Assembly: GCA_947486375.1 (NCBI GenBank)
Contig: CANKTP010000014.1
Coordinates: 1-35,307 of the forward strand
From: Candidatus Hydrogenedentota bacterium
GTDB lineage: Bacteria > Hydrogenedentota > Hydrogenedentia > Hydrogenedentales > GCA-2746185
DNA length: 35,307 nucleotides
Reading direction: 5' to 3'
The notes below the pieces were generated by a model. That model saw only the letters and a program-made list of their open reading frames with translations, was not told the origin of the DNA and did not search any database. Both the position numbers and the translations under genes were made by a program. Shown piece after piece: positions 33,402 through 35,307 of this stretch; the first letter of the stretch is position 1; the number at the start of each line of letters is the position of its first letter.

Positions 33402-33488
33402 TGCTAATCGAATTGCTAGCAAGTGTCAAATTAGCACTTCGTGGAGAATGTGGCATCGGTATTTGATCTGGCAATTGCTAATTTAGCA
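33402..33488. promoter_or_regulatory. Palindromic operator-like cluster and predicted promoter upstream of the Fic gene
   Basis: TGCTAA 33402, TTGCTAGCAA 33413-33422, TTAGCA 33431-33436, TGCTAATTTAGCA 33476-33488; minus-strand TTGACA with TAGCAT 17 nt downstream. Confidence 0.6.
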
Positions 33489-33558
33489 TTTACTAACACT
33501 TAATTTATACTTACTTAACCGTTGTTTATGAAACGCTTTACATCAAAAGGACTATTCC

Positions 33559-34635
33559 ATGTCATGCAAGATCAGCAAAAAACGTGCGCTCCTGCTTCTG
33601 CTTAGCCTATGTTTGCCCCTCCCCGCCTTCGCCGACCGTGCCCGAGAAATCGACGCGCTCGTCCAGGACCATTTCGCGAAGGGCCGCATCCACGGTTCGG
33701 TGCTCGTCGCGGAGAAGGGGCAGGTCGTCTACAAGGGCGGCGTGGGGATGGCGGACATCGAGTGGGGCGTTCCGAACGCTCCGGACACGAAGTTCCGGCT
33801 CGGGTCGATCACGAAGCAATTCACGGCGGCGCTGATCATGCAACTGGTCGAGCAAGGCAAGGTCGCCCTCGACGTGCCGATCACGACCTACCTCACGGAT
33901 TACCGGAAGGAAACGGGCGACAAGGTGACGGTCCACCACCTGCTGACCCACACCTCGGGCATCCCGAGTTACACCTCCGAGCCGAAATTCATGGAGGAGG
34001 TGAGCCGCGACCCCTATACGGTGCCGGACTTTGTCGCGAAGCATTGCAGCGGGGACCTCGAGTTCGAGCCGGGCTCGACGTGGCGCTACGACAACTCGGG
34101 ATATTTCCTGCTCGGCGCGATCATCGAGATAGTGACCGGCGGTACCTACGAGGAGGCCTTGCGGAAGATGCTCGATGCCTGTGGCATGGCGGACTCGGGC
34201 TACGACCGGCACGAGCCCATCCTGCCAAAACGGGCCGAGGGATATGAACGGAAGGACAAGGCCCTTGTGAACGCGGGCTATCTCGACATGGGCCTGCCCT
34301 ATGCGGCGGGCTCGATGTATTCCACGGTTGAGGACCTCTACAAGTGGGACCGCGCGCTCTACACGGACTCGCTACTCACGGCGGCGTCGAAGGGAACCAT
34401 GTTCACCGATCATAAGGATGGGTACGGATACGGGTGGTCAGTCAAGCCGATGAAGGTCAAGGGCGTGGACAAGGAAGTGCGCACGGTGAGCCATGGCGGC
34501 GGCATCAACGGGTTCAACACGCTCATCACGCGCGACATCGAAAACGAGAACTTGGTGGTCGTGCTGAACAACGCGGTCCCCTCAAATAGCGAGAGCTTGA
34601 CGCGCGAGGTGTTCGAGTTGCTGTACGCGGAGTAG
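33559..34635 (+). CDS. Secreted serine hydrolase, class C beta-lactamase / PBP-like
   Basis: Signal peptide; SITK (SxxK), YDNSGY (YxN), SHGGGI (HGG) motifs; 358 aa. Confidence 0.92.
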   Translation: MSCKISKKRALLLLLSLCLPLPAFADRAREIDALVQDHFAKGRIHGSVLVAEKGQVVYKGGVGMADIEWGVPNAPDTKFRLGSITKQFTAALIMQLVEQGKVALDVPITTYLTDYRKETGDKVTVHHLLTHTSGIPSYTSEPKFMEEVSRDPYTVPDFVAKHCSGDLEFEPGSTWRYDNSGYFLLGAIIEIVTGGTYEEALRKMLDACGMADSGYDRHEPILPKRAEGYERKDKALVNAGYLDMGLPYAAGSMYSTVEDLYKWDRALYTDSLLTAASKGTMFTDHKDGYGYGWSVKPMKVKGVDKEVRTVSHGGGINGFNTLITRDIENENLVVVLNNAVPSNSESLTREVFELLYAE

Positions 34636-34859
34636 CCGCTCGCCGTACCCGTGGGTGGCGAGAATAGGAGGTTGGACTGAAAATAGGCCGAAGGATGGGA
34701 AATCCGCTCGAGTGGCGAGCACTCATAACTCCTTATAAATCAAACGGTTGAATCTAATTCTATATCTCATGGCAGCAGGCGGATTCGGCCCCAACCTCGC
34801 AAGCCATAAGTTGCTTGACAAAAAAATGGATAAGTGATAGTTTCATGGAGGCATGCAAG

Positions 34860-35010
34860 AAGATTGGGTGCGGGCAGCTTAACGGGTTGCAGTGTCGCCT
34901 TCGGTGGGCGGCATTCGCCTCGGGTTCCCCATTCGGTAGGAAAGGAGCGTAGTCCGTGCTGCATGTTCGCCGTGGAACGGCGGACGAGGAACATGACCGG
35001 GTTCCGTAAG
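34860..35010 (+). other. Possible structured leader / untranslated region upstream of the prepilin-like gene
   Basis: Non-coding-looking sequence with stems CGCCGT-GGA-ACGGCG (34968-34982) inside CATGTTC/GAACATG (34962-34968/34989-34995); TTGACA...TAGTTT promoter-like sequence at about 34815. Confidence 0.35.
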
Positions 35011-35177
35011 TAATCCCGACGTAGATTCCCATGCCTAGGCTCCTCTTGCATACTCATCGCCGAATCATGAAATCATACCCTTCGTATCTTCGCATGGTCG
35101 GCGGTGGAATCGTTTGATTCGCAGTTTGAATATCGTTTGATACCGAATTCAACCATCGAACACAGGAGTTTTACAAG

Positions 35178-35307
35178 ATGAAATCCAAGAAAGGGTTTAC
35201 CCTGATCGAGCTGCTGGTGGTTATCGCCATCATCGGCATCCTCGCGGCCATCCTGCTGCCGGCGCTTGCACGCGCCCGTGAAGCGGCGCGCCGCGCGTCC
35301 TGCGCGA
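35178..35307 (+). CDS. Prepilin-type N-terminal cleavage/methylation protein (type II secretion / pilin-like), truncated by the window end
   Basis: [43 protein letters not shown]; upstream AGGAG. Confidence 0.95.
   Translation, partial: MKSKKGFTLIELLVVIAIIGILAAILLPALARAREAARRASCA

Noticed and set aside
33097-33474. 125-aa ORF overlapping the Fic 5' end and promoter
   Set aside because: Overlaps the Fic coding sequence in another frame and has atypical composition.
34860-35010. Leader considered as a c-di-GMP-I riboswitch
   Set aside because: The conserved GEMM-I core strings were not found by eye; kept only as an unspecified structured leader.

Overview
High-GC bacterial chromosomal segment. 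The '[34 protein letters not shown]' prepilin start, PSCyt1/DUF1549/DUF1553 protein, FGE/SUMF-type domain and sulfotransferase suggest a Planctomycetes/Hydrogenedentes/Lentisphaerae-like genome (inference only). Most genes are ordinary: AGE epimerase, TerC, CPBP protease, ppc + hotdog thioesterase, MFS, RNase D, IMP cyclohydrolase + purD, alkaline-phosphatase-superfamily hydrolase, S9 peptidase, acyl-CoA carboxylase beta, PTS EIIA, Fic and a beta-lactamase-like serine hydrolase. The items most worth a second look are: (1) a dispersed palindromic element family (GGAAATTAGGGACAGTCACCTATTATTCGA ... perfect inverted copy). Two copies have identical 30-nt arms, nearly the same core length (69/70 nt) and unrelated core sequences, and their arms supply stop codons to flanking genes. 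(2) A Ski2/Hel308-like helicase fused to an OmpR/PhoB-type winged helix, with altered motifs II and III and a consensus promoter whose spacer is a perfect dyad. (3) A compact uncharacterised two-gene cassette at 23370-24151. (4) Three copies (one intact, two decayed) of a thioesterase 3' end within 3.3 kb, one of them carrying the element arm with it. (5) A stand-alone IMP cyclohydrolase. (6) A Fic gene with a palindromic operator-like cluster over its promoter. No rRNA, tRNA, CRISPR array or intact transposase was recognised.
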